From Helicobacter bizzozeronii CCUG 35545 (lineage in GTDB: Bacteria; Campylobacterota; Campylobacteria; Campylobacterales; Helicobacteraceae): a DNA stretch of 64,000 nt. The notes under the pieces were generated by a model. It ran no database searches, was not told the origin of the DNA, and saw only the letters and a program-made list of their open reading frames with translations. This document shows positions 42,182 through 51,350 of the stretch, one piece after another. Both the position numbers and the translations under genes were made by a program. The first letter of the stretch is position 1. Every line of letters starts with the position of its first letter. The stretch lies in contig CAGP01000129.1 of assembly GCA_000263275.1 (NCBI GenBank), positions 40,468-104,467 on the forward strand, in the 5' to 3' direction.

Positions 42182-43235
42182 GTGGAATACGGGTTGTTAT
42201 TTGGCGGCAAAAGCTACGAACATGAAATTAGTATTGTGAGTGCCATTGTTCTCAAACAAGTTTTAGGCACACAGATCGCACATTTTATCTTTTTAGATGG
42301 CGCACACCGCTTTTATTTGATCGCTGAAAAAGACATGCGTTCGCAGTTTTTTTTCCAGCGGGCATTATAAAAAATGCCCCGAACTCATCTTAAAGCATCA
42401 GGGTTTCCACACGCAGGGCTTACTGGGGAGTAAGCCAATCAATATGGAAAATCTCATTAATCTAATCCATGGGGGTGATGGAGAAGATGGCAAGATCGCC
42501 TCTTTTTTAGAGTTTTATGGTATCGATTTTATTGGCCCTCGGGTGGAAGCTTGCGTGATGAGTTATAACAAGTATTTTACCAAAATGCTTGCCAAAGAAA
42601 AGGGGATCAACACTCTGCCCTATGTGTTTTTAGACAAACGCGAAGGCAGCGCGATCAAAGGGCTTTCCTACCCCCTAATCATCAAACCCAACCGCTTGGG
42701 GAGCTCCATTGGGATCAGCATTTTAAAAGATGAAAAAGATATTGAGTATGTATTAGATGAAGTCTTTGAATTTGACAGCCAAGTCATTATCGAGTCTTTT
42801 AAAGAGGGCGTGAAAGAATACAACTTGGCTGGGTGCATGGTGAAAAAGGGGGGCGATGATACCGAGAGTGAATTTATCTTTTCTGTGGTCGAAGAGCCTA
42901 AGAAAAAGGAGTTTTTAGGGTTTGAGGAGAAATATTTAGACTTTGGGCGCACCCAAAAGGTCAAAAAGGCAGACATCAGCAGCGAGTTAGAAATGCAGAT
43001 GCGCGCCCTTTTCAAACGCATTTATGAGCCCCTATTTGTCGGGGCAATTATCCGTTGTGATTTTTTTGTCATCAATGATGAAATTTACTTAAATGAGATC
43101 AACCCCATTCCCGGGAGTCTCGCCCATTATCTTTTTGAAGACTTTTCTAGTGTCCTAGAACAAGTGATTTTACCCAAAGAAGTATCCATCCCCATCACTT
43201 ATCATTACATCGAACAAATCCAAAAAGCCAAGTGA
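42182..43235 (+). CDS. ddl: D-alanine--D-alanine ligase, frameshifted
   Basis: Ddl makes the D-Ala-D-Ala dipeptide for peptidoglycan. GTG start at 42182 behind ATAAGGATTAGAA; MEYGLLFGGKSYEHEISIVSA is the standard opening, followed by NLIHGGDGEDGKI, the ATP-grasp core PLIIKPNRLGSSIGISI and LNEINPIPGSLAHYLF. The frame breaks in the T8 run at 42348-42355 (SQFF then SSGHYKKCPELIL). Rejoined length about 350 residues. Confidence 0.94.
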
Positions 43236-43963
43236 TGGCTAGGAGGCGTGTAAAATACAGGGGGGGTGAGTTTGAGATTGCCTATGATTTTTATAACCGA
43301 TCGGCTTGTAAAAATGTGGTCTTCTTGCATGGTTGGGGGAGTTCTAAGGAATTGATGCAGATGGCTTTTAAGCCCTATTTTGCTACCTATAACCATTTTT
43401 ATGTGGATTTGCCCGGATTTGGCAAAAGCCCCAATGAGACTTTTTTAACTCCCAGCGATTACGCCAATATCATCGATGCCTTTTTTAACTCCTTGCAAGT
43501 GTCCCTAGATATGGCAATCGGGCATAGTTTTGGGGGCAAGATCGCCACTCTTTGCCAAAGCAAACACTTGGTGCTTTTAAGCAGTGCGGGGATTTTAATC
43601 CCCAAGTCTTTCAAAACACGCACTAAAATCAAGCTAGCCAAGTGCCTAAAAGCCATCGGGCTCAAAAAAGCCTTGAATCTGCTTAAAAGCAAGGACGCAG
43701 ACAACCTCAACCCAGCCATGTATGAAACCTTCAAATACACCGTGCAAGAAAATTTTGAAGACTCGTTTAGGGCATGCCAAAAGCCAACTTTGATCGTGTG
43801 GGGGCAAGAGGACACCACAACACCCCTAGAAGCAGGGCAAAAAAATCGCCCAACTGATCCCGCATAACCACTTTGTGAGCTTGCAAGGCGATCATTTACT
43901 TTTTTTTTAAAGCAAGGGGCGGCGGTGGAGGCACATTGCACGCAATATTGGGAGGGGGTTTGA
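43235..43963 (+). CDS. Alpha/beta hydrolase, frameshifted
   Basis: An alpha/beta-hydrolase of unknown substrate located between ddl and murF as HP0739 is in H. pylori. Oxyanion region VVFLHGWGSSKE, nucleophile elbow Ser in AIGHSFGGKIAT, late Asp in IVWGQEDTTTP and His in LQGDHLLF. Breaks: A7 run near 43840 (GQK then IAQLIPHNHF) and a T9 run at 43900-43908, which needs two fewer or one more T to give LKQGAAVEAHCTQYWEGV and a stop overlapping the murF ATG. The second site is one of the few not repaired by a single-base deletion. Confidence 0.78.
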
Positions 43964-45429
43964 TGGAAATGCTAGATTTATTGGTGGTGTGGGCGTTTGT
44001 CTTAGGACTCAATTATTATTTGATGACCTTATTACAATGGTATAACTATAGTTTTTACCGCATTTGCACCAAACACCACAAATGGCGTTGGCATGTCTAT
44101 CATGCCCTCTTGCCCTTAGGCGTGTTTATCGCCACGCACCTTTTTAAGATTATTTGGCTCTTTGATCTCTTTGTGGGCGTGGTGCAACTCCCATGGCTGG
44201 TTATATGGGCGATCAAATTAGATAAACGCTTGGTTTTCACCCCCCGTGTGTTGCGCTTTTTTGGCTTTCTTTTCTTGCTCTTAATCACCGATGCCATCTT
44301 GGGTAGCTTGCAAGCCAAAACCCCTTTTGGGCTCTATCTCTTGTTGATCGCCCTAGCCCATCTGGGCTCTCAAGGCTTTGAAAAGCTCGCCTCAAGGGGT
44401 TATATCCAGCTGGCTAAATCCAAGCTCCAACGCATGACAAACTTACAGATCATCGCCATCACGGGGAGTTTTGGCAAAACCAGTATCAAAAACTACCTTT
44501 ACCAAATGTTGCAAAATAAATACAATGTCCATGCCACTTTGGGGAGTGTGAATACTTTGCTGGGTCTAAGCCAAGATATTAACAATAACCTAGATGAAAC
44601 CACCGCCATTTACATCGCCGAAGCGGGCGCGCGCCAAAAGGGAGACATTAGAGCCATTGGCAAACTTTTAGAACACCACTACGCCATTATTACCGAGATT
44701 GGCAACCAACACATTGAATACTTCAAAAATATCGAAGCCATCTATGAAACTAAAGCCGAACTCTTGGATTCGCCCCGTTTGATTCAAGCCTTTTGTTACC
44801 ACACCAACCCCCTAGACAAATATTGCCCTCCTGAGCCCAAACAAAAGATTTTGCCCTACCCCGGGCAAATCCGCAATATAGAGGCGACTTTAGAAGGCAC
44901 GCGTTTTGAGCTCTTTTTGGATCACCAATGGGTGGCTTTCCAAACCAATATCCTAGGGGCTTTCAATGTGGAAAATATCAGCTTGGCGGTCATGGTGGGC
45001 TTTTATTTTAAAATCCCCATCCCCCAACTTAAAAAGATTGTTGCCAAACTCAAACCCGTCCCCCACCGCCTGCATCTGGTGCATGTCAATGACAAGGTGA
45101 TTATCGATGATGGCTTTAATGGCAATTTAAAGGGCATGTTAGAGAGCGTGCGTTTGGCTAGTTTGTATGAGGGGCGTAAAATCATTGTTACCCCGGGACT
45201 TGTGGAAAGCGATGAAGCCAGCAACAAACAACTCGCCCAAGCTATTGATGGGGTCTTTAGCATTGTGATCATCACCGGAGAACTCAATGTGGAAGTTTTT
45301 GCCAGCGCGATTGAGCGGCCCCAAAAGGTGTTTTTGAAAGACAAGAGTCAATTAGAGCAGGTCTTGCAAACCATGACCTTCCCTAAAGATTTGATCTTGT
45401 TTGCCAATGATGCCCCCAATTACATTTAG
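43963..45429 (+). CDS. murF: UDP-MurNAc-tripeptide--D-Ala-D-Ala ligase
   Basis: MurF adds the D-Ala-D-Ala made by Ddl to the UDP-MurNAc tripeptide. After ATG 43963 come three to four N-terminal hydrophobic helices (to ~residue 135), an extension that enteric MurF lacks but H. pylori-type MurF has, and then the Mur-ligase core: ATP loop ITGSFGKTSIKNYL, ENISLAVMVGF and IIDDGFNGNLKGM. 488 residues, intact. Confidence 0.9.
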   Translation: MEMLDLLVVWAFVLGLNYYLMTLLQWYNYSFYRICTKHHKWRWHVYHALLPLGVFIATHLFKIIWLFDLFVGVVQLPWLVIWAIKLDKRLVFTPRVLRFFGFLFLLLITDAILGSLQAKTPFGLYLLLIALAHLGSQGFEKLASRGYIQLAKSKLQRMTNLQIIAITGSFGKTSIKNYLYQMLQNKYNVHATLGSVNTLLGLSQDINNNLDETTAIYIAEAGARQKGDIRAIGKLLEHHYAIITEIGNQHIEYFKNIEAIYETKAELLDSPRLIQAFCYHTNPLDKYCPPEPKQKILPYPGQIRNIEATLEGTRFELFLDHQWVAFQTNILGAFNVENISLAVMVGFYFKIPIPQLKKIVAKLKPVPHRLHLVHVNDKVIIDDGFNGNLKGMLESVRLASLYEGRKIIVTPGLVESDEASNKQLAQAIDGVFSIVIITGELNVEVFASAIERPQKVFLKDKSQLEQVLQTMTFPKDLILFANDAPNYI

Positions 45430-45438
45430 GACAAGCCC

Positions 45439-45933
45439 ATGCAACGATTATATGCCCCTTGGCGTAGCCCGTATTTGCAAGAGTTGAGTCGCGATCACAA
45501 TTGCGTGTTTTGTGCGATCCAGCAAAACCCCCATTTAGACACCAAGCACCATGTTTTACACCGCGATTTATGCTGTTTTGTGGTGATGAATGCCTACCCT
45601 TATAACCCCGGGCATTTCATGGTGATCCCCAATGCGCATGTGGATAGCCCCGAGCAACTCAGCTTAGAGGTGTGGCAACATTTGCAAATGCGCATTTATC
45701 AAGGCGTGCAATTACTCTATGCCTTTGGGGCACAAGGGATCAATCTGGGCTTTAATCTCAAAGATGTCGGGGGGGCAGGCATTAGCGCGCATTTGCACGG
45801 GCATTTGGTGCCCCGGTTTGCCAAAGATGTGAATTTTATGAGTGTCATTGGGGGGACACGGGTTTATGGCGTGGATTTTGAGGCGATCTATGCGGATTTA
45901 AAGAGTAAATCTGCTGACTACTTCAAGGAGTGA
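45439..45933 (+). CDS. HIT-family nucleotide hydrolase
   Basis: A histidine-triad protein acting on nucleotide phosphoanhydrides or phosphoramidates, probably like Ap4A phosphorylase/FHIT types. The triad is HLHGHLVPRF (HxHxH) near residue 118 and an N-terminal zinc-like pair CVFCAIQQNP. 164 residues, intact. It matches HP0741 in position between murF and prs. Confidence 0.88.
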   Translation: MQRLYAPWRSPYLQELSRDHNCVFCAIQQNPHLDTKHHVLHRDLCCFVVMNAYPYNPGHFMVIPNAHVDSPEQLSLEVWQHLQMRIYQGVQLLYAFGAQGINLGFNLKDVGGAGISAHLHGHLVPRFAKDVNFMSVIGGTRVYGVDFEAIYADLKSKSADYFKE

Positions 45934-45935
45934 GC

Positions 45936-46871
45936 ATGAAAACACGCAGTTTTAAGATTTTTAGTGGGAGCGCACACCCTAGCTTTAGTAAGGAGGTGGC
46001 AAAACACCTGAATATCGGGCTTTCTAAGGCGGTTTTGGGTCATTTTAGCGATGGGGAGATCAATGTGCAAATCAGCGAATCGGTGCGTGGGCGGGATGTG
46101 TGTATCGTCCAGCCCACTTGTGCGCCGGTGAATGATAATCTCATGGAACTTTTAATCATGGTGGATGCCCTTAGGCGCAGCAGTGCTAGTTCGATTACAG
46201 CGGTGATCCCCTACTTTGGGTATGCTAGGCAGGATCGCAAAGCCGCCCCCAGAGTGCCCATCAGCGCCAAATTGGTAGCCGATTTGATGCAAAGCGTGCA
46301 GATTGATCGCATCGTTACAATGGATTTACACGCCGGGCAGATTCAAGGCTTTTTTAATATCCCCGTGGATAATCTTTATGGATCGATTGTGTTTAGGGAT
46401 TATATTTTGGATCGCGACTTTAAAAACCCCATTGTGGCTAGCCCAGATATTGGGGGCGTGGCACGGGCACGCTACTTTGCTAGCCAAATTGGCATGGATT
46501 TAGTCATTGTGGATAAACGCCGTGAGCGCGCCAATGAAGCTGAGGTGATGAATGTGATTGGGGATGTCAAGGGACGGGATGTGATCTTGGTTGATGATAT
46601 GATTGATACGGCTGGGACAATTTGCAAGGCAGCTAGCATGCTCAAAGCCAAAGGCGCGCGCTCGGTGATGGCATTAGGCACGCATGCGGTGCTGAGCGGG
46701 AATGCGATCAAACGCATTAAAGAGAGCGCATTAGATGAGGTGGTGGTGAGTAATTCAATCCCACTTAAAGGGGCACACCCCAAGATTCGCGTTTTGAGTG
46801 TTGCGCCTTTGTTTGCGGAAGTGATCCGCCGGGTTTATCACAATGAGAGCGTGCATTCGCTCTTTGTTTAA
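45936..46871 (+). CDS. prs: Ribose-phosphate pyrophosphokinase
   Basis: Makes PRPP from ribose 5-phosphate and ATP. FSDGEINVQISESVRGRDV, PYFGYARQDRK, TMDLHAGQIQGFF and the PRPP loop VILVDDMIDTAGT are diagnostic. ATG 45936 is chosen over an upstream in-frame codon because MKTRSFKIFSG is the family start. 311 residues, intact. Confidence 0.95.
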   Translation: MKTRSFKIFSGSAHPSFSKEVAKHLNIGLSKAVLGHFSDGEINVQISESVRGRDVCIVQPTCAPVNDNLMELLIMVDALRRSSASSITAVIPYFGYARQDRKAAPRVPISAKLVADLMQSVQIDRIVTMDLHAGQIQGFFNIPVDNLYGSIVFRDYILDRDFKNPIVASPDIGGVARARYFASQIGMDLVIVDKRRERANEAEVMNVIGDVKGRDVILVDDMIDTAGTICKAASMLKAKGARSVMALGTHAVLSGNAIKRIKESALDEVVVSNSIPLKGAHPKIRVLSVAPLFAEVIRRVYHNESVHSLFV

Positions 46872-46881
46872 AGGAGATCGC

Positions 46882-48111
46882 ATGGCTGATATTGTCTTGG
46901 GGGTGCAGTGGGGGGATGAGGGCAAGGGGAAATTAGTCGATCACTTGGCACAAAATTATGATTTTGTCGTGCGTTTTCAGGGCGGGCACAATGCCGGGCA
47001 CACCATTGTAGCTAATGGGCAAACCCATGCCCTGCACTTGATCCCCTCTGGCGTGCTCTACCCGCATTGTAAAATTGTGATTGGGAATGGGGTTGTGATC
47101 GCCCTAGATGCGTTGGTTAAGGAGATGCAGCCCTTTGGCGATTTAAAGGGGCGTTTATTTGTGAGCGATCGGGCACATTTGATCTTGCCCTACCACCAAG
47201 TTTTAGACATCAATCACGAACAAAACCCTAAAAGGGCGATTGGCACGACCCAAAAGGGGATTGGGCCTGCCTACCAAGATAAAATCGCCCGTGTGGGCTT
47301 GCGTGTGGGGGATTTGCGCTCCCCTAAACTCCTAAAAGAAAAACTCGCCTTCCATCTATCCTCTATGCCCGATAAGCAGAACATCCCTAGCATGCAAAGC
47401 TTAGAGCAATACATAGACACCTACGCCCCCCCTATCCTCCCCTACATCACCGACACCACCACGCTTTTATGGGAGGCAACTAAGGCGCACCAACGCATTT
47501 TACTCGAGGGCGCACAGGGGAGCATGCTAGATATTGACTTTGGGACTTACCCCTATGTTACCAGCTCCACCACCATCGCCCCGGGGGCATGCTCGGGGAG
47601 CGGGCTTAGTGTCAAAGACATCAATCAAATTATCGGGGTGGCTAAGGCGTATTGCACCCGTGTAGGCAATGGACCTTTCCCTAGCGAGGATTTGGGGGCT
47701 GTGGGGGCGTATTTGCGCCAAAAAGGGCATGAATTTGGCACGACCACGGCTAGGGCTAGGCGGTGTGGGTATTTTGATGCGTTGGGCGTGAAATATGCCT
47801 GCCGTCTGAATGGTTGCACCCAGCTAGCCCTCATGAAACTTGATGTTTTGGATGGTTTGGAGGAAGTGTTGGTGGGGGTGGGCTATGAAAAAGAGGGGCA
47901 AGAGATTACACATGTGCCTAGCAATTTGGAGGGCATAACACCTCTTTATCAAAAATTTAAAGGCTGGGAGAGCACGGCTGGGGCGCGCAAGTTTGAAAAC
48001 TTGCCTAAAGAAGCCCAAGAGTATATTTTAGCCCTTGAGGATTTTATTGGCGTGCCCATTAAAATCATCTCCACCAGCCCTAAACGCGAAGACATGATTT
48101 TAAGGAGCTAA
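46882..48111 (+). CDS. purA: Adenylosuccinate synthase
   Basis: Joins IMP and aspartate with GTP in AMP synthesis. QWGDEGKGKLVD is the GTP loop with the catalytic Asp, FQGGHNAGHTI follows, and GTTQKGIGPAYQDK and VGNGPFPSED are conserved. Start ATG 46882 behind AAAGGAGATCGC. 409 residues, intact. The next two flagellar-type genes follow with almost no gap. Confidence 0.96.
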   Translation: MADIVLGVQWGDEGKGKLVDHLAQNYDFVVRFQGGHNAGHTIVANGQTHALHLIPSGVLYPHCKIVIGNGVVIALDALVKEMQPFGDLKGRLFVSDRAHLILPYHQVLDINHEQNPKRAIGTTQKGIGPAYQDKIARVGLRVGDLRSPKLLKEKLAFHLSSMPDKQNIPSMQSLEQYIDTYAPPILPYITDTTTLLWEATKAHQRILLEGAQGSMLDIDFGTYPYVTSSTTIAPGACSGSGLSVKDINQIIGVAKAYCTRVGNGPFPSEDLGAVGAYLRQKGHEFGTTTARARRCGYFDALGVKYACRLNGCTQLALMKLDVLDGLEEVLVGVGYEKEGQEITHVPSNLEGITPLYQKFKGWESTAGARKFENLPKEAQEYILALEDFIGVPIKIISTSPKREDMILRS

Positions 48112-48112
48112 T

Positions 48113-48541
48113 ATGGACACATTCAAATCTCTTGTCAAGATCAAGCACCAGATCGCACAACGCTATGAAAGCGACATCATCCACAACCAAAACCAAATCA
48201 GGCGCAAACAAGAGGAGCAACAAGAACTTTTAGCCCAACTGCACGATCTAGGCTTACCCGCTTATGGGGGGTGCATGGAGTTTAAACAACTTAGCGCACT
48301 CAAAAAGAATTACCTTTACATGATTGATGAAATTAACAGCGAAATTAGCAAACTTAGAAAAATGGGGTTGCATTTGCAAGACTTGCACAAAGCCGCGATG
48401 CTAGAATATGAGAAGGTCAAATACCTCCAAACCCTAGAAATCCAAAAACAAAAGCAGAAACTTAAGAAGTTGGAGGATAAGCAAATGGATGCCATTGGCA
48501 TGGGGGTTTTTTACCAAAACCAAAAGGGTAAGCGTGTTTAG
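48113..48541 (+). CDS. FliJ-like coiled-coil protein
   Basis: A 142-residue, highly charged coiled coil (QIRRKQEEQQELLAQL, EIQKQKQKLKKLEDKQ) with FliJ-like proportions. HP0256 of H. pylori, also behind purA, has been described as a FliJ homologue, and C. jejuni keeps the same purA neighbour. FliJ is the stalk and escort-recycling factor of the flagellar export ATPase. Assignment rests on shape and synteny. Confidence 0.7.
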   Translation: MDTFKSLVKIKHQIAQRYESDIIHNQNQIRRKQEEQQELLAQLHDLGLPAYGGCMEFKQLSALKKNYLYMIDEINSEISKLRKMGLHLQDLHKAAMLEYEKVKYLQTLEIQKQKQKLKKLEDKQMDAIGMGVFYQNQKGKRV

Positions 48542-49142
48542 GGGACTTATCTTAGGGGCGTGTGCACTCAGTGCTTTAATCGCTGATTCCACACCTCGAG
48601 AATTTTTGCAATGCAACGCCATTTTTGAATCCCGTAAAGCCGAGATTGCTAGCCAACTCCAAAAGCTCCAAGAGCGCGCCCAAACCTTGCAAACCCTGCA
48701 AAATGAAACCCAAAACCTTTTAGATCAACGCAATGCCAAAGTGAGTGCTAGAGAAAAGACTTTGGATGCCAAATTAAAGGAACTAGAAACTAAAGAGGCG
48801 GATTTTAAGAAGGCACAAGCAGAGAGCGAAAAAAAGATGAAAGATTTGATCGCCAAAAATGAGGAACTTTTAAAAGAGATTAAAGAGGCGAGCACTTCTA
48901 AGGTCGCCACGACTTACGCCAAAATGAAGGACTCCAAAGCCGCGCCCATTTTACAAGATATGCCCATGGATAAAGCCGCGATGATTTTATCCAAACTAGA
49001 GGCTAAGGACATGGGCAAAATTTTAGCCAAGATGGATCCGGCTAAGGCAGCCAATTTAACCGAAATGTTGCAAAAAGGTCCCCCCTTCATCGCCCCCCCA
49101 CCCCCACCCCCCCCCAAACCCAAAAACGAGGATGACGAATAA
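48534..49142 (+). CDS. MotE/MgtE-N-like periplasmic coiled-coil protein
   Basis: Probably exported: GTG 48534 opens VFRGLILGACALSALIADS, a short signal sequence. A long coiled coil (encoded 48.63-48.88 kb) leads to an MgtE-N-like superhelical motif (LQDMPMDKAAMILSKLEAKD, AKMDPAKAANLTEML), then a polyproline tail PPPPPPPKPKNEDDE. MotE-like proteins chaperone or scaffold flagellar motor parts. The proline codons contain C7, C5 and C9 runs (C9 at 49107-49115), yet the frame is intact. The start overlaps the fliJ-like stop. Confidence 0.72.
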   Translation: MFRGLILGACALSALIADSTPREFLQCNAIFESRKAEIASQLQKLQERAQTLQTLQNETQNLLDQRNAKVSAREKTLDAKLKELETKEADFKKAQAESEKKMKDLIAKNEELLKEIKEASTSKVATTYAKMKDSKAAPILQDMPMDKAAMILSKLEAKDMGKILAKMDPAKAANLTEMLQKGPPFIAPPPPPPPKPKNEDDE

Positions 49143-49159
49143 CAACGCCAAAAATATCT

Positions 49160-50213
49160 ATGCCAGAGCTTTACCAAAGCGTTTTGCATTTTTTTATGGA
49201 CCCCACCCACACTTTGATCCAGCATATTGGCTTACAAATACTCCAAGTGCTCAAATTCCAACTTCTAGCAAACGCTTTGGTGGTCTTGGCTATGATGATT
49301 TGGGCTTATCAGAGGGTGCAACATGCCGATATGTTCAGGTGGCGCACTCTCTTTAGCCTAGCGAGCTTTGCGGGCTTTTTTTGTGCTCTTTAATTATGCC
49401 ATGCAACACCCCCAAGCCTTTTATGCGTGGCTAAAAACAACTCTCTTTTATGCCTCTGACAGCCTCATGGAATTGGTGCAAGGGAGTTTAAAAGCCTCTA
49501 GCCAAGCACTGGGCTTAGATACCCAGCAACTTAGCCTAGAATTTCTTATCAACCAAACTTTCCACACTTTGGTTTGGATTTTATCTGAGATCACCCACCA
49601 ACAAAGTCATGCCAATCCATCCATGTTTTTAACAGGCGCGCTCATTTTGTCTCAAGGCGTGCTTTTGACCTTGATTTTAGCCCTTGTTTTAATCGTTTCC
49701 ATTGAGATTTACCTTTGGCTGGCATTTGGGGCGTTAATGTTGCCCCTTGGCTTTTTTGTTGCCACCAGATCGATGCTATGGCTCTACCTTAAAAAATGCA
49801 CCGCTTTGAGCCTTTACCAACCCATTGTCTTTTTGGTCGCTTTTTATAATGCCCATGTGGTGCAAACCCTAATCAGCACCATCCCCATGCATGCAGACAA
49901 TGCCCATGCCCCCATTGGCTCGTCTGTGATCTTAGTGGTGAGCTCGTTATTGGTGTTATTTTTGGTCTGCAGAGTCCCCCATTTTATCCATGCCTTTTTC
50001 CGCACACAGGGGGTGTTTAAAGACATCGTTTCTATGGTTGCCTTGAGCAAGGGGGCGCTATTGCAGAGTGTGGGGCGTGTGGGGCATACAAGTTTGGTGG
50101 GGTCTAGCAACACAGAAACCCAAGAGAGCCACCATTGGAGTCAAAAACCCTCCTTTAAGGTTCAGACTCTATCAGAGCCCAGTATAGACATCAGACAAAC
50201 ACGCCAAGGATGA
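49160..50213 (+). CDS. comB6: VirB6/TrbL-like ComB6 membrane protein, frameshifted
   Basis: A polytopic inner-membrane channel protein of the type IV secretion VirB6/TrbL family. Helices include LLANALVVLAMMIWAY, GALILSQGVLLTLILALVLI and a core LAFGALMLPLGFFVATRSM followed by LYLKKCTALSLYQPIVF, the VirB6-like G.L..P..FF..TR pattern. In H. pylori ComB6 helps import transforming DNA. The frame breaks in a T7 run near 49377 (AGFF then VLFNYAMQHP). About 350 residues. The lipoprotein gene that follows strongly supports a ComB identity over an unrelated conjugation protein. Confidence 0.68.
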
Positions 50214-50215
50214 GT

Positions 50216-50353
50216 ATGCCAATAAAAATAGGATATTGTTTGGGGACTCTGGTGCTGGTTTTTAGCCTAGAGGCTTGCACTGGTAAAATCCATGAAATGC
50301 AAAAAAGCCCCTGTGCATGTGGGCAAAACTTGGTTAGTTTAAAAAAATTATAA
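50216..50353 (+). CDS. comB7: ComB7-like small lipoprotein
   Basis: A 45-residue lipoprotein starting at ATG 50216, 2 bases after the comB6 stop. A hydrophobic leader (GTLVLVFSLEA) ends in a lipobox with Cys at residue 21, followed by TGKIHEMQKSPCACG. The K(I/V)HEMxKSPC block matches my memory of H. pylori ComB7, the VirB7-like lipoprotein that stabilises the ComB complex. The A7 run just before the stop could hide a different C-terminus (NYKNFVLE). No comB8-10 follows; tmRNA does. Confidence 0.72.
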   Translation: MPIKIGYCLGTLVLVFSLEACTGKIHEMQKSPCACGQNLVSLKKL

Positions 50354-50364
50354 GAATTTTGTGC

Positions 50365-50370
50365 TAGAAT
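50365..50370 (+). promoter_or_regulatory. -10 box of ssrA
   Basis: TAGAAT in TTTTGTGCTAGAATGAGCC, 30 bases before mature tmRNA and only 11 bases after the comB7 stop. Confidence 0.65.
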
Positions 50371-50399
50371 GAGCCCCTTTAGGTTATTTATAGCTAAAT

Positions 50400-50758
50400 G
50401 GGGCTGACTAGGATTTCGACAGAGATTGCATTGCGTGGGTTGCATGCCAAGTGTCTCTTGTTAAACGACACAAACAATAAGCGTAAATAATCCTAATTAC
50501 GCTCCTAACCACGCTAAAGCAGCGTAAGGAGCTGGAAGCTTGGCAAATCGACTGGTGTTGGCTAGGCATTCCATCATTTTTAGCCAGTTGCCTTTAAAAA
50601 GTGCCCGTTTTTAAAGTAAGCTTAGGGCTAGGGTTTTTCTTCAGTTCTTGAGGAGTTGGACTAGAAAGACCAGAAAATCCAAAACTTCTCTAAGCATGTA
50701 GATGCCCACGGATGGATGTGGTTTTTGGACTGGGGTTCGATTCCCCACAGCTCCACCA
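50400..50758 (+). ncRNA. ssrA: tmRNA
   Basis: Transfer-messenger RNA that rescues stalled ribosomes. The 5' end GGGGCTGACTAGGATTTCGA pairs with the 3' acceptor CAGCTCC-ACCA, and the T arm is CTGGGG-TTCGATT-CCCCA. The resume codon is GTA at 50483, giving the tag VNNPNYAPNHAKAA and TAA at 50525. The degron tail AKAA resembles the H. pylori tag, with several substitutions before it. Encoded CCA is present. 359 bases. Confidence 0.95.
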
Positions 50759-50807
50759 TTTTTTACCAACGATCACCATTATAGAAGGACAAGAAGGATA
50801 AAAAGCG

Positions 50808-51350
50808 ATGAGACTTCAGTATTGCAAACATCTAGCAGGCTCTGTGTTTTGGATCGTGTTGGTTTTTGGGGCTCTTCTCCCTTTGCGCGCCATTGATATC
50901 CAAGCACTTTCCAATGAGCAGGCTAGGAGTGCGGAATTGGCGACAAAATTGGTTGCTGTGAGCCACACAATGCTAGAAAAGGCGATCGATAGGGGGGCGA
51001 CCTACCCACAAGTTAAGGAACTCAATGGAATCTACCAAGACTTGCAAGCCATCCAAGTGCTTTTGTCTGCCAATAACCCTAACCCAAACAACCCCCCCAG
51101 CGGCACTGCCGGTGGCAAGACAGACACTAAGGACAAGATAGAGTCGGTCTTTAAAAAGGCGATCCAAGCCCCCATTGATTTTGATCAAGCCATCCAGCTC
51201 ACCACCGCCTTGCAAAAACGGATCAAGAACACGCCACAAGGGAGTGTTGATTTTACCCCCATCACGAGCCTTTTAACCCAACTGGAAACCTCATTGCAAA
51301 CAGCCCTTGATCTCAAATCCCAGTGGTTAAACACCAGAAAAGCTAACTAA
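50808..51350 (+). CDS. Exported hypothetical protein
   Basis: A 180-residue protein with a signal peptide (SVFWIVLVFGALLPLRA) and start behind AAGAAGGATAAAAAGCG. The mature part is helical in two halves joined by a low-complexity linker rich in Asn, Pro and Gly (NNPNPNNPPSGTAGGK). No Cys, lipobox or known domain is seen in the mature part. It stands alone after tmRNA and is convergent with napD. Function unknown. Confidence 0.6.
   Translation: MRLQYCKHLAGSVFWIVLVFGALLPLRAIDIQALSNEQARSAELATKLVAVSHTMLEKAIDRGATYPQVKELNGIYQDLQAIQVLLSANNPNPNNPPSGTAGGKTDTKDKIESVFKKAIQAPIDFDQAIQLTTALQKRIKNTPQGSVDFTPITSLLTQLETSLQTALDLKSQWLNTRKAN

Noticed and set aside
50759..51350. Genomic island or prophage at ssrA
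   Set aside because: No integrase, direct repeat of the tmRNA 3' end or other mobile gene was found; only one unknown gene follows.
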